Shown here: in pieces, positions 12,073-24,272 of the stretch
Layout of the letters: the number at the start of each line of letters is the position of its first letter
Numbering within the stretch: the stretch's first letter is position 1
Assembly: GCA_010909165.1 (NCBI GenBank)
Contig: MU008155.1
Coordinates: forward strand, 1,612,001-1,676,000
Direction: 5' to 3'
DNA length: 64,000 bases
Origin: Anthoceros angustus
Lineage: Eukaryota; Streptophyta; Anthocerotopsida; Anthocerotales; Anthocerotaceae
Notes under the pieces: model-generated
What the model was told of the DNA's origin: nothing
Database searches by the model: none
Seen by the model: only the letters and a program-made list of their open reading frames with translations
Made by a program: the position numbers and the translations under genes

Positions 12073-14043
12073 TCAAGAACCGAGAACTACAAGAAAGGTT
12101 AGTGTGGAAGAGACCATCAAAAGGAGGCTAGTAATTGCAGCAGGCCCACTGAAGTGCAGTGAGGGGGCTGCGCTGGGCAGTTGGGGATAATCATCGGGAT
12201 CGGGTAGCACGCAGTCATCACCGTTGAAGTAGATTCTGCGCGGGAACGCCCAACCTTGTTTCAATGTAAAGCTGGAAGGATCCTTCCGAAAAAGAATCTC
12301 CGACTGCACATTTCCGTCAGGCCCAGCAGACATCAGCATGTCGTTGAAGTACTTGATGCCATAGAAGACCGCTGTGTCGTCTGCAAGCAAGACATAGACG
12401 TTTGTTCAGTGACTAGTGCTGTGAGTTAAGCATTGGATACGACACTGACAGAGCCCTAAGGTGAGGTTAAGGAAAACAAAAAGGGAAGAAAGACGAGACA
12501 TCGTACTTATGTCGCCGTAAGGAGAAATGCCACTGTAGGTAAAACTAAAGGCCTTGATGAAGTTGTCAAAGTTGGGATGCTGTGCCACAATGTTCCAATG
12601 TGTGAAGTTCTTGAAAAGGTTCCTGTTGGTGATGGTGATCTTCACCCTCCAGTATTGCACATAGTTGGCCTTAACATGCCAGTGTATTTTGATCGGGCAC
12701 ATATCGTTGGTGCAGTAGAGGCCAGGACTCCTTGAGCCGCTACTACGAGCAGTGGCGACAACATACTGATTAGTCCTGCACGCACAGCAGATGTAGTATG
12801 ACTTGAGTGGCAATGAAAGGGGGCGACACAACACGGAGGAAAGAGAGGGGAACTGGGGTGGTATTACGGTTCCACACAAGTCGGCGATGCAGAAAGGCTG
12901 GTGATGTTTGCTTGGCAAGCACAGGAGCATGTTTGACACGGGACAATTGTGTCGTCGTAAAAGGCTGAGTAGGCGACGCAACAAGTCGGCGCCTTGTGTG
13001 CAACGATTTGTGTGTAGACACAGGTGACATTCCAGGTCACTGCATGCCAATACCAGGAGGAAGAAGAAGGTGAGACCGTGGTATGGCGAGCAGGCGTTGC
13101 ATTGCATGCATACAGCAGCAGCAGCACCAGAATGAGGAGCACTTACTGAGAGCTTGCGAGAACCTTCTGCCGTCAGGGGAAGGGAACAGTGTCTGTTTGC
13201 CGAGCACCGTGGGACCACAGGTGTAGCCGGGACCAGGTGTAGCCAGATTGAAGTTTCTGGGCAGCTGCACGGTGGTGTTGGAGGTACCCGCCCGTCCCAC
13301 ACTGACCTGAAAGGAAGCCACAGAATTGGCGGGGTCCTGTAAGTAGGAGGAAAGGACGCCGCCCCGGCAGCAGTTGCCAATCTGACTGTTGTAGGGCACC
13401 CCCGGTAGCAAGTCCACGATCTGCGGATCTCGCTTGCAGGAGTGCGGCAAGGCCCCGTTGCGGAATTCGGAGCAATCGCCCTGCATGGTGGCCTGCGCAC
13501 CGACAATGGACCAGATCACCTCGTCCTGGGCCCAGCTCCACCCCAGGATCCATCCCGGCGACTGGATGTGGCGGTACTGTTGGAAATTGTACATGGTGAC
13601 CACGGCCTGCAGCAGGACAGGAATGCAACAACACCCATCATGCACTGCATCGCATCGAATTGCATTGCTCCCTCAAAGCCAGAGGCCCCGACAAGGCAAA
13701 GGGTAGGAAAGAAAACGAAAGCACGTAGCTTACCACATAACCGTCGGGAGCCCAGGACATGACATCCCACTTGATGGTGATGCTGCCGTGAGGATCCAAG
13801 GCATCGAAAGCATCTGCAGCGGCGGGAGGGAGGCAGGGTGAGCAGGAGGGAGAGAGGAGGCATTTTGGTGCTCAGATGCAGGACCGGAATGGCGGGAACG
13901 AGGAACGGATGAGCATTTGATGACAACTGACCAAGCCTGGAAGGTAGCGTCCATAGGAAGAGGGGGAGGACGAGGAGGAGCAACAATGGTGACGCTGCTG
14001 GTGTTTGTGGCAACAGGGAGAAGGAGGATGAAGAGGCGGCCAT
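12073..14043 (-). CDS. COBRA-like GPI-anchored cell-wall protein
   Basis: Extracellular GPI-anchored protein of the COBRA family, which binds cellulose and guides microfibril orientation at the plasma membrane. Six exons can be phased. Exon 1 starts at 14043 and encodes a signal peptide (MAASSSSFSLLPQTP then a leucine run). Exon 2 (about 13815-13733) gives DALDPHGSITIKWDVMSWAP, the start of the carbohydrate-binding part. Exon 3 (about 13607-13146) contains PGWILGWSWAQDEVIWSIVG. Exon 4 (about 13041-12869) carries the cysteine-rich PTCCVAYSAFYDDTIVPC. Exon 5 (about 12775-12507) contains MCPIKIHWHVKANYVQYWRV. Exon 6 (12380-12073) has NDTAVFYGIKYFNDML and QGWAFPRRIYFNGDDCVLP. The C-terminus is hydrophobic (ITSLLLMVSSTLTFLVVLGS), as expected for GPI attachment. 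The usual CCVS motif reads CCVA here. The gene looks complete and functional. Confidence 0.92.
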
Positions 14044-14559
14044 TTCTCGTTCCTGCTGCGTCTTCACTCGCGCTGCTCGCAACTGGCCGCCCCGCTCGAC
14101 CCTGATCTAACCAGCTCGCTGCTTCGCCACCCCGGTCGCCCCTGCGCTCCAACCACCCGTAGTACCCGTCTCTCCTTCAATTCCGATGTCGTACCTACCA
14201 CATCACCGACTATTGGTGCTTGCCGCCCAGCTCGGCCCTGCTCCAACCACCAGTGGTAGCCGTCCCTGCCTTCCTCTTGGATGCGTTGCCTACCACTATC
14301 ACCCAATGTTGCTGCCGCTGCTGTGCGTCTCTCCTCCTCTCTTCTGTGCTGAAACCCTAAATGAGTGACTTGCTTCACGACAGGAGCCTTGGGCCTAGGA
14401 GGAAGAGCAGGAGCAGGCGCCCGCGTCCAAGCCGCTCCTCTTGCTCCTCCTCCTGCTCCAAGTGTGAGCATCGTTGTCGCAGCGGCTGCGCCGACGGCCG
14501 GATGCACCGGTACCACATGGCCGTGAAGCCCAACACCCGTGTGTTTGTTTGCAGGCGTC
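14044..14559. other. Upstream spacer of COBRA-like gene, no gene recognised
   Basis: GC-rich DNA upstream of the COBRA-like start, which should hold its promoter and 5' UTR. Long open frames on both strands are rich in Arg, Pro, Ala and Gly and lack family features, so they look like composition artefacts. Confidence 0.45.
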
Positions 14560-14935
14560 GCCGCTGAGCGGAATCTTGCCGCGCCCTACATCTGTACCAG
14601 CTCCATGCTCACCTTCCGCCAAGTGCGGTCGCCTAAAGGATGCCCTGCTGCTCCACCGAACCTGGTCACCTTCGTGTGCCATCGTCGGGATCTGCTCCAG
14701 GCTATGCACCATCATGCGTACAATCTGCAGCACCAAGAGAAAGCAGGGAGGGACTTGAGACTGGGCAACTGCCTGGTAGACTGCTACGCCAAAGTGCGGC
14801 AGCTTGGGAGATGCGCGCAGGGTGTGTGTGGGTGTTTGACACCTTGCTCTGTCGGGAAGGGATGGGGTGACATGGCCGGCCATGACGATGAGGCCCTGTG
14901 CCTCTACGCACGCATACAGCCGCATGGATGATAGA
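14560..14935 (+). pseudogene. Degenerate PPR (PLS-class) gene fragment
   Basis: Three plus-strand frames together spell eroded plant pentatricopeptide repeats. One frame gives APYICTSSMLTF, the next AKCGRLKDALLLHR. The first then resumes with PPNLVTFVCHRR and RDLRLGNCLVDCYAKVRQLG. A third gives VFDTLLCREGMG and the first ends with DDEALCLYARIQPHG. The order YVxTSxxxxxAKCG..LKDAL, PNLVTFxC, LGNCLVDxYAK, VFDTL, EALxLYxRMQ is that of PLS-class repeats of organellar RNA-editing factors. At least two or three frameshifts break it and neither end is present, so it cannot encode a working protein. Known: these genes are very numerous in many seed-free plants and often leave relics. Confidence 0.7.
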
Positions 14936-15938
14936 ATGGTTTCTTCCTTTTCGGCCTCTGCTCACTCCTTGCCCATTGTATACAATATCTACATATCTCT
15001 AGTTCTATGGTGGTCCACATTTGTACTCCATCGAAGGTGAAAGTTCAACCACTCTTTGCTATCAAAGAATATTGGAACAAATAATTTATCTCCCGACGAC
15101 GAACTTTGGACTGCCTGCCGAGATGATGAGGGTTGCGGAGCACCGGGTCTCAAGAATAAGAGCCAAAGGGCCTCAAGAATAAGAGCCAAAGGGCCTCAAG
15201 AATAAGAGCCAAAGGGCTTCCGCCCCACGCCTCTTTAAATCGCGGGCGGACCCATCCTATGTATGTCACCGTGGTACCTACACCTCCGGTTGCCCATATC
15301 GGGTGAACTCTTCTCCCTCCAGAGCCACCTATGCAATAGCAACAAACCCTCGGTTAGGGCTTCGCGGGCTCATTATTATTTAGTGATAATTATATTACTC
15401 CTTAATTAATCAGGGATAGAAAAGAACTTGAAAGGATGTGAGGAACTTAGGTTATCAAACACTCTACTAATCTGAGTTAGAGATACATAGCTAGCTCAAA
15501 ATCCTTCTCGTAGCATAAAGGCCGGCTTGCAGAGTTCCTAGCATAGCCAGGCCATTATTGATCATGTTGTGTAGCAGGAGAGAATCTGTTCTCACACTAT
15601 GTGATGTATGTGTTTACTGATTATAAGCTTACAGCATTTATGTCAAAATGATGGGTCACAGTCAAGAAAACAGTATAGAGCACAGGCGGAAATGAAATAT
15701 CATGACTACGTTTGTGGGATTTTCCCTTTTAAAGCTTCATGACTATATTTATAATGTTAGAATACTTAATCAACACTTGGCTTAACCTAAACTAGGGTTA
15801 GGTGTAGTTATGTGAAGGGTTGCGTAGATATAGTATTAAAACATCATTTATTCAATACAATTTTGTTCAATCACTTGTCTATCTTAATTGTTCAACTTCT
15901 GCAAGTTTGCTTTAGTCTCTGGTTCTAAAACCCAAACA
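14936..15938. other. Intergenic, AT-rich, probably ending in LTR sequence
   Basis: No coding frame is supported here. A 23-bp triplicated repeat lies at 15149-15217. From about 15350 the DNA becomes AT-rich; its right end (aacccaaaca, then a primer-binding-like site) looks like the 3' edge of a Copia LTR. The LTR left edge was not found. Confidence 0.4.
15149..15217. repeat. 23-bp tandem repeat, three copies
   Basis: Three identical head-to-tail copies of a unit starting ctcaagaataagagccaaag. A minisatellite with no obvious function. Confidence 0.9.
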
Positions 15939-15950
15939 TGGTATCGGAGT
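15939..15950 (+). mobile_element. Copia-type primer-binding site relic
   Basis: The sequence tggtatcggagt follows a CA dinucleotide and differs by one base from tggtatcagag, the usual plant Copia primer site complementary to initiator tRNA-Met. It marks the left inner boundary of an LTR retrotransposon. The nearest plus-strand gag is 3 kb away, so it may belong to another, deleted copy. Confidence 0.55.
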
Positions 15951-17248
15951 ACTAGGCATCTGATCCTTAGCTCAATGCTGACAGTCTAATGCACGCCTGC
16001 AGCCTATCTAGATAGCTCTGCAAATGCTGATGGTGAGATATATAACTGGGCACATCACCCAGTATTCATTTTATCATGAAAACTGAGTTATGTGCCCAAG
16101 CAAGCCTCACCCCCTGCATTACAATATTAGCAAGAGTCTAGGCTACTTAGAATCTGGACATGGAATTCCTAATGCATGGTCCTAGATTTGTAGTTGATCT
16201 TCCTTTGCATCTACTTTACTGAGCGACTTGCTAAAGTGTGGGAGAATGCAGAGGTGTAGACACTCTTGGAGGCCTTCAATGCCAGCCCCTGTACCACATA
16301 CTTATGGGCGGGTGTACAAATGGTCACCTACATCGCAAGAGAAAAACGCCAGAATTGGACATCAGCATTCCTCTACAGCTCCACATCCAGACACCTGCAA
16401 TTTTCATCAATTACGCAGCAATAGATTGAGACTTGAGACCCAGCCAGCAAGACATTCACAGAATTGTGCCCTGGTGAAAGTTCAAGATCTTACCAGCCTC
16501 AAATTGAGAATTAACAGCCTTCTGGTTCAACAGATCAAGTTGTTTTCAATTTTGGAGAAGACTGTATTTTCTGCGCCTGATGCTTGTGCTTGGACCCTCA
16601 AGCCGACGCCCGAGATATGAACGGCTGTGGAGCAGCGAGGCTACCTGGAAGACGGCACACGTGGCTACGTTGGCGACGCCTCTGTCCCCGCCTTGTGACA
16701 CTTCGCAGCTCAACTATCAACTACCACATTATGGTTAGCGTTTCGTTTTTTCAAAATGAGGCAACTAAGATATGGTTTCCTTTCGTTGCTTTTCCTCAAG
16801 GCATTGCACTTTGTGTAGAAGAGTCATGAACACGATAATATTTGAAGCGGCTGAATATACATCAAGCGGCTTTTGACGTGAATATACGCGGAACGGGGTT
16901 TTTGATGGGCATTGAAATACCATATTTGAGCATATCCTGCAGAAGAAGGCACACAATTAGGGTATTGTAGAGAAGTTTATATCTTTTAGCGGCCCACAGT
17001 GGTAGACGAAGGGTTCGTCCTACAGGACGACCATTGTTTTCGATGGAAATGATGCCCATGCCATTAGTGCATGCGATTCGTTAAACAACAGTGAATGAAC
17101 CTAGACGACCATCTCTGCAGCAGCATCGAAGGGAATGCATACGACTATTTCTATATTCGTACTATACATCGAATCCAAACACGGTCAACATCATTGTGCA
17201 CAACAGCCGAGGGTGTGAAGACCCTAAACATGCCGTAAGTGACACACT

Positions 17249-18640
17249 TGGGCGCCGACATGCCGGCACCCAAGATTCATGGTCTTTGGCAATAAATGTT
17301 GGACGTCGGACAAACACCCTCCTTCTACTGAGAAACTACCTTAACCGTAATGGCTTCTTCGGACTGCTCAACGTCAGACAGACACCCTCCTTCTACTGAG
17401 AAACCGCCTAAACCGTAATGGCTTCTCCGGATTGCTCAACGTCGGACAGACACCTTAGGCTAGTAGCTAAGAAACCACCTGAACCGCGATGGCTTCTGTG
17501 GACTCACTATCAAAAACAAGGAGCATGGTGGAGCATAAGGGCATGAAAAAGAAGAAGAAGAAGGGTGAGGGCATGAGGGCGCCGGCATGTCGGCGTTCTT
17601 TTTCAAGATATACTTTGTGCTTCCTTTAATTTGTATATGGAAAAGTTAACAAAGCATATGTTTGTGGACAAAAGGTCTTGAGTTCAAATCTTTTTTTAAG
17701 GCCAGCGTGCTGGCGCCCCTAAAGGTAAATTTTTCTTAGTGTTTAGGGAGTAGGTAATATGGATTGAAATGAGAGAGATTAAAATTCGAGGTTACTATTT
17801 CGAGTCATGCTTCTTTACCAGCATAGTTTGTGTTGTAAAACTGATAGATAATTGGTTTGGTTTAAAATCCCCTTATTCTAATAATTCGTAATCTTGAACT
17901 CAAAATCATGGAAAATATTTTCAAATTTCAACGAGTTTCTAAGCACGCTGTTTGAAGTTACCCATGCCCTAATATTCATGATCGCAAATTGAACTGGAAT
18001 GGAAATGGTGAAGACATGACACGGCCAAGTTTCTCCCCTATTCTCGAGCTCACTGAAGGTCGCGACTATCTTTCTATGGAGGTCACAGCAATTGAAGCCG
18101 TATTTTGTGTGTTGGACACCATCTTTGTAAGTGACCAAGGCTGCATCATCATCGGAAGTGTCAAAGGTGGTGTGTTCTTTCTCATTCTCTTGCCCAAGCA
18201 AGCGACACATGGCCTAATGTATGTAAGTCATAATGTGCATGGGTGCACGACAAGTGGTTGTAAGCCCTAGTGTTAATGCGGATGCATGCACACCGGCGCT
18301 CACAGAAAACGTATCTAAGGACGCCGGCATGCCAGCGCCCTATGGAGGGAGCATAAGAGCATAGCGTGCTAGCATATTGGCGCCTTTTTTTGTGTAACCT
18401 GAACCCTAGGGTTAGGGTTTAGTGTTTTAATGAGCGTGCAGGTTAGGGTGCACTGCTGTGGGTCGAGGGTTACACACTGTTCTGTCGAACTTTATGTTGT
18501 GCAAAGGGCGTCGGCATGCCGTCGCCCTCTGACTTTTGAATCCTTTCACGAGTAACAACTTCAGGGCTGATTTTTGATCTGTCCATGACACCCTATTGTA
18601 AACATGTCGGAGGGGTTCGGTATGGGCACTGGCAAGCCGA
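17249..18640. repeat. Cluster of GC-rich imperfect palindromes
   Basis: Short palindromic words recur at 17249-17274 (ggcgccgacatgccggcacc core), 17577-17598, 17699-17719, 18321-18340, 18364-18384, 18506-18527 (ggcgtcggcatgccgtcgcc core) and about 18620-18640. All share the layout GCGCC-GGC-ATG-CCG-GCGCC with one or two mismatches. They stand out in otherwise AT-rich DNA. Related palindromes occur near 36.6, 38.3 and 40.9 kb. Confidence 0.75.
17301..17505. repeat. 68-bp tandem repeat, three copies
   Basis: Units begin near 17301, 17369 and 17437 with ggacgtcggacaaacacc or close variants. Each contains aaccgtaatggcttct or a variant. The third copy is most divergent. Confidence 0.8.
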
Positions 18641-19003
18641 CACCAACCATCATTCCTAGACAGGTATTACTCTTACAAATGGACTGAAATTGCAATCCGA
18701 AGAAATAGCACCCACCCCAAATAATCAAAATATGACAACATATCTTGACATCAATATACTTGTCAATCTTGACAGTAATATAGTTACTGTCAGGATTTGC
18801 GCAAGAGGGTTTTTGATTTCCGGAAGCGGGTTCGTATATTCAACCACTTCAAATATTATCGTGTTCATGTATGTTGCATTCTTCGTGCATCCTTTGCTGC
18901 TAGATGCCTGACAAGTAGTTGCAATCCTGGATGCACACACATGCAGTTTGTTAGATTCCTGCTGATGCAGCACTAAATATACACCTGTAGCACACTTACC
19001 ACA

Positions 19004-20870
19004 ATGTCTCTTCCTCCACCACTTCCTCCACCGGGAACTTATACTCCTATCTTCACCTCTGAACTCAAGGAGTAAGATAGGCTCACATGTCAGAAATATG
19101 AGGTGTGGAGAGTACGCATGAAATCTATGTTGTTGGCCAGGGGTGTCTAGGGTATCGTCGATGGGTCTATTCCTGAGCCTGATCCGTCTAAAACCAAAGG
19201 AGAAAAGGACAAATGGGCCCATGCAAACAGTGTTTCCATTGCCCTCTTGGTCAGTGGTCTTGCTGAAGACTTGATTCCAGAAAATGCGTTCCTCACGAAA
19301 GCAAGTGAAATCTGGGATCAACTTGCCAGCACCTACCAAGTACGCAATGTATTGACTCTATGTACAGTTAGACAAGAATTTTATGGTTTGAAAATGAGAG
19401 AAGGAGACAAGGTTCTTGCTCACACCAGCAAATTCCGGCATCTCCGAGCTTAGCTTACCTCTCTTGGCACAAAAATGGACGAGGTGGATGTTGTGGCACA
19501 GCTGCTCAGCAGTCTTCCTCCAAAGTTACCAAGCTTTTGTTTCCTCTCACAACGTACCCATCAGGTAGGCTGTTGCAGTCGGCAAGTCTGCCACCATCAC
19601 CCTTGAAGAGGTGATAGGTGCCTTATACCAGGAGGAGCAGAGTAGGTTATGTCGGGGTCTGGATCCAAGCCCAAAGCTGACAGAGTATTCACTGCTTTCC
19701 GTGGACGACACCCTCAAAGGGGTAAACAGAGAGTTCTCCCTAGCTACACATCAAGGATCCCGTAGTGAGGCCAGCTCTTCCACGTCAAAGAGACAAGGCA
19801 CTTGCAATTGGTGTGGCATATCTAACCACTGGGCAAGGGAGTGTCGCAAATGGTTTCAATGACCAAGAATGACAGCTATTGGGAACCCTTACCTTCTTGC
19901 TTGAAAGGAGCTTCCTTTATGTGAAACATGTGCTCTAGCTAAGTAGAAGGATTTGCCCTTCCCGACTACTCCTGCCACAGATCTACTCAGCTATTAGAAC
20001 TCGTTCATGCTGACATTTCTGGCCGCCTTCAGGTTTCTTCAGTTGGGGGTGCAGACTATTATTTCACTATTACAGACGACTATAGCCGGTATACCTGGAC
20101 ATTTCCTATGCAATGAAAGAATGAGACTTTTACCTTGTTTCAAGAATGGTTGCTCGTGGTGCAGCGCCAGACAGGTTGTCTTTTGAAGATTTTCAGATCT
20201 GATAATGGAACGGAGTTTGTTAATCATTCCTTCTCCACCTGCCTAGCAGAATAAGGTATCATTCATCAACTCTTAGTCCCTTATACTCAGCAATAGAATG
20301 GAGTGGCCGAACGCAAAAATCAAACTTTGATGGGCATGACATGAGCTATGTTGCTATGGTCTGGATTGCCATCCCCTTACTGGGCGGAAGCTGTCGTCAC
20401 ATCCGTGGACATACATTCTAAACAGGCTACTTACACGCTCTTTGCTTGCAGAAACTCCTTTCGAGCTCTTTAGGAAATGCAAGCCGAGCCTCTTACACCT
20501 TCGTGTCTTTGGATCTAAGGCATATGCTCACATACCTGCAGAGAAACGAAGGAAGTTAGACAACAAGTCTCGCTGCCTAATTTTTGTAGGATATAGTGAG
20601 AATGTGAAAGCCTACAATTTTTTTGATCCCTCAACAAGGCAACCTGTCCATACTCGCAGCGTTACATTCTTAGAGCCGTTACAACCTTTTCAACCTGGAG
20701 CACCTTATACACAACCAGACCTATCTACACTTGACCAATCTACTTCTTCGAGTTAGATCAGAAGTACTCCTAATTATCCATGAGCATAAGTACATTGCAG
20801 AAATTTTGCAGAAGTTTAACATGACACAGGTTCACCCCTCTAGTACACCAGGTGCAGTCGGTGCCAAGCT
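19004..20870 (+). mobile_element. Degenerate Ty1/Copia retrotransposon (gag, integrase, RT tail)
   Basis: A plus-strand Copia polyprotein with multiple stops and frameshifts. Gag starts at the ATG at 19004 and is interrupted by TAA within 80 bp. The frame resumes with LLVSGLAEDLIPENAFLTKA and ends in a CCHC zinc knuckle (CNWCGISNHWARECRKW, near 19800). Integrase motifs follow: ELVHADISG, TDDYSRYTW, SDNGTEFVNHSF and NGVAERKNQTL (about 19995-20330). The pol linker ETPFELFRKCKPSLLHLRVF then FVGYSENVKAYNFFDP runs from 20445. Only a scrap of RT follows (HKYIAEILQKFNM near 20785); most of RT and RNase H is deleted. No intact LTR pair was found. Dead element. Confidence 0.88.
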
Positions 20871-21019
20871 TTATCATTCTGGGTGGGGAATCTAACGCCT
20901 TGTAACCTGTCGGGGTGGGTTTACCATTTGGAAACTGGCATTCTGTCGCTTATGGCATGTGGCGCATGCGGAAGTTGACAACGAGCAAATTTTGACGTAC
21001 TGGAGGTCAATCCATCATG

Positions 21020-21136
21020 CAAGTTACGAAGATCCCGAAGAATGAGGCTCTACAAGAATGTTTTCGTAAACTCAAGCAAGTTACGAAGATCTCGACCGAA
21101 GAGTGGAGTCTCTACAAGGATGTTTTCGTGAACTCA
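21020..21136. repeat. 57-bp tandem duplication
   Basis: Two copies starting at 21020 and 21077, each opening caagttacgaagat and containing tgttttcgt. They differ at several bases. Confidence 0.8.
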
Positions 21137-21276
21137 GGGTGGCTAGCTAGCCTTATGGGATGTTGAGAAGGAGATCGAGCTTGATGAACTTTGTGATGGT
21201 GATACTGGTTTTGACGAACTTATCGACTCTGATTCAGAAGACTGGGCCTTAAACTTCTTTGCATTCAATTGAACAA

Positions 21277-21376
21277 AGGTCATCCAGATACTTTTAACTT
21301 GGTTGCATCCAATCCAACATAGGTCATCCAGATACTTTTAACTTCGTCGCATGCAATCCAACCGAGGGCTATTTAG
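21277..21376. repeat. 44-bp tandem repeat, about 2.3 copies
   Basis: Copies start at 21277 and 21321 with aggtcatccagatactttta, followed by a diverged third at 21365. Confidence 0.8.
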
Positions 21377-22480
21377 ATGACCTGGTACAGATGGGCACAT
21401 TTTGACCCGGATACGATGTATATCACGGAATATTACCTCTTGTACCATTTCTCCAATTTTGTGATTTCCCGTGATGTACATAGTGGGGATGGCCATGCTG
21501 GGTACAGCTTGGGAGTGAGGTGAGGCGGGGCTTGGGCTTGTAAGCTTTTACTATTGACTCCCCCCACATGTATTCTTCGAGGTTGCTGCTGCAGGGGAAT
21601 TGTGTGAATTCAATGTTGGCGATCACACACAACATGGCTTCCGCACTGTCGTCTTTCCAAATCACATATTCGATGCGGCTTCTGCTAAGGAGTTGCCACC
21701 GCACACTGATTGCATGATATGGACAGAAGAATTCTCTTTTGGCATAAGGGTGGATATCATCAAGACTGTGCATCAACCATCACTTGCAAGTACTCTGGCT
21801 GAGATCCTTGACATGAAGTGTGAAGGTGAAAAAGCCAGGGTACCTAATTGAGCGAGCTGTGTCAAAGTTGGGATTTGTGACGAGCGAATGGTCCTTAGGG
21901 GTCTTTTAGTATCAACGGTGTCAGATTAGAGGCCCTACGACAATAAGGTGGATGCTCGTCTCATCAAGATATTTAGAAAAGGCTGGGTTTGATCGTGTAA
22001 AAATATTTGCCCTGCCATTATACAAAGCAATGTTTCAACGCTGAAGTCTGCAATTCTCCTTAGTACACGACTACATATGCTTGCTGGCGGTCCCTGCTTG
22101 ACAATATGCAGCTTTCCCATTGCTCCTTGAGTCTGTGTTTTGAGAATTGTGGGATCTCCCTCTAATTTACGGCGATAAGGTGAGAGGTGCAGCAGTACAG
22201 AAGCATATCTCCGCATGCCTATCGCCCTAGGTGGGAAATGGGGTGTTTAGTGACAAGCAGGATGTGGATTCTTTGCACGTTCTTGAGCAGCAGACTACCT
22301 TTGTTCGAACGGGTGCTGCATAGCACGCAAACATTATAATAAAACAGGGGCATAAGTACCCGGCAAAGTTAGTGTGAAAGTAGGACCACCAGTTAGGTAC
22401 TCAAGTAGGCAGGTAAGTGAAACCTCTGAGGGTCGGTGTCGGGGTCGGGGACAGGGTCGAGGCCGTGGCAAGTTGAAGCC

Positions 22481-23906
22481 ATGGCGAACGCGGCCTCTTC
22501 ACACTCTCTGGTGGTGTCAGCTTCATCCCGCACCGGTGCTGCTTCCTGTTCCTCTTCAGCAAATGGGGCGAGTGCGGCTTGGTCGGGGCTGGGGCATGTG
22601 CGAATCCCAAGCAGGAGTCAGCAGCATATCAGTCTCCATGAAAGCGTGCAGGATACATGTAAGAGGTAGTGCTGGCTGGGTTCTGTCCTCCTGCTTCCTG
22701 CTGATGTGCTGTCCCCAATGCACTCTGCTACGTAGCTGAAACTAGATTTCAACCTGGTGTAGGGCAAGCAGCAGCAGCAGGGGCGCCTGCCGTGCTCGAG
22801 TGATCATGATGCCAATTGGGACCCCCAAAGTGCCCTATCGAACCCCTGGGGAAGGAGGTTGGCAGTGGGTCGACATTTGGAATGTGCTCGTACGTGATGC
22901 CTCTCATGAGCCCCCATTAGATTGAGCTGGTGCTTTCCCTTTGTTGTGATATTCTGCTCAGCTGCCTGTTTTTGCCGTGGCAGTACCGGGAGCGCATTAT
23001 ATTTATCGGCCAGTATGTGGACGAGGAGTTTGGGAACCAGATTCTGGCTACAATGCTCTATCTTGACAGCATCGACAATAACAAGAGCCTCTACTTATAC
23101 CTAAACGGCCCTGGAGGAGATGTGGGTGGAGCTCCTGTGCCCTGCTGAGTTCCTGAGCGAGTGAGTATTAAGGTCTTTTTCTGACTCATCATTCCCTTGA
23201 GCCTGCAGATCACACCCTGCTTAGCACTCTACGATACCATGGAGAGCATAAAAAGTCCAGTTGGAACTTTGGCGCTGGGCTATGCGTATAACAATGCTGG
23301 ATTTTTGCTGGCTGCTGGTGCTAAGGTAACTGTAACGCTTCGGGGAGTCTATTCCTGAAGCAATCTAAGGGTTATATAGCGAAGTGACTTCGTCTGGTGC
23401 AGGGTTTGAGGGCAGCTATGCCTTTGACGAGAATTGCACTGCAATCACCAGCAGGAGCAGCTCGGGGCCAGGTGACTACAACCTTTACTGTTTCTGGTTA
23501 ATCTACTCTGCCGTTTGACATGGATGAAGGACCTTCGCTAAGGCCTGCCTCTGATATTGTTTGGGTGCTGGCCACCACAGGCTGATGACATTCAGAACGA
23601 GGCAAAAGAGCTCAGTCGGGTGAGGTCTTACGTGTTCCAAGAACTCGCCAAAAAGACCGGGCAGCCGTTGGAAAAGGTGAGGCTACAATCATGCTTAGCG
23701 TCCGCTACTGCTTGTACAAGTTGTGGAGACGTGAATTCACATCACTCGTGTGTGGCTTGCTACAGGTGACTAAGGATTTGAATCGAATAAAACGATTCAG
23801 TGCTCAGGAAGCTTTGGACTACGGTTTGATCGACCGCATCATCAGGCCTGGCAGAATCAAACCTGATGCCAGGCCCAAACAAGCCGCAGGAGTTGGTCTA
23901 GGTTGA
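22481..23906 (+). CDS. CLPR2: Plastid Clp protease non-catalytic subunit ClpR2
   Basis: Non-catalytic subunit of the chloroplast ClpPR core, needed to assemble the protease ring. Exons 22481-22658, 22801-22889, 22984-23121, 23209-23325, 23403-23471, 23581-23676 and 23766-23906 join in phase to 828 nt (275 residues). The first about 60 residues are Ser/Ala-rich, as in a plastid transit peptide. [20 protein letters not shown] and [20 protein letters not shown] are ClpR2 signatures. The active-site serine is replaced ([14 protein letters not shown]) and the catalytic histidine region reads [14 protein letters not shown], so the Ser-His pair is lost as expected for ClpR. The C-terminus [15 protein letters not shown] ends in GVGLG. 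It lies 366 bp upstream of NHD1, same strand. Length is as in other plants. Confidence 0.95.
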
Positions 23907-24272
23907 TTCGGTACATGCAGAGTCTCCAGTTCCACTTACACTCTTACACCGAAAGACAGCAGTTCAGCGGACTTGCTTAGTTCTGACAGGTGGACTAGCT
24001 AGCTTGCTTTGCGTATTTTGAGCGCAAGATTACGCTCCAAACGAACTTCAACATTTCAGAATGGAATTTCGTGGGCGTCTTTGTCTGGGCGGCTTTGACA
24101 TGGCACGCACTTAGTCATCACCGCTGGTCCAAGCCTCGCCTCACCTCGCCTCCTGATATTCTCAAGAAACGGAAACGGTGGTGGAGACAGGAAACGCCAT
24201 CAGAGTCGAGGGTGACAGACTCTGCGTCTATTTGGAGACCAGTGTGCCTGTCCGCGCCATCGCACTGGTCCG
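23907..24272. other. CLPR2-NHD1 intergenic spacer
   Basis: Holds the CLPR2 3' UTR and the NHD1 promoter and 5' UTR. No conserved element was recognised. Confidence 0.6.

Larger units (their letters stand above)
15951..19003. other. Degenerate transposon-derived interval, no gene
   Basis: Three kilobases without a supported gene. It contains a 68-bp tandem repeat (17301-17505), seven or so GC-rich imperfect palindromes built around GCCGGCATGCCGGC, and two inverted copies of a 35-bp word. That word (aacacgataatatttgaag core) lies near 16826 on plus and near 18865 on minus. The open frames at 16228-16620 and 17878-18210 match nothing I recognise. Confidence 0.5.
20871..22480. other. Spacer upstream of CLPR2 with two short tandem repeats
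   Basis: No recognisable gene. It holds a 57-bp duplication at 21020-21136 and a 44-bp repeat at 21277-21376. Frames at 21423-21776 (minus) and 21600-21851 (plus) overlap each other and match nothing known to me. The last few hundred bases should include the CLPR2 promoter. Confidence 0.5.

Noticed and set aside
18725-19339. 204-codon minus-strand frame
   Set aside because: It is antisense to the Copia gag and its upstream repeat; the plus strand carries the gag motifs.
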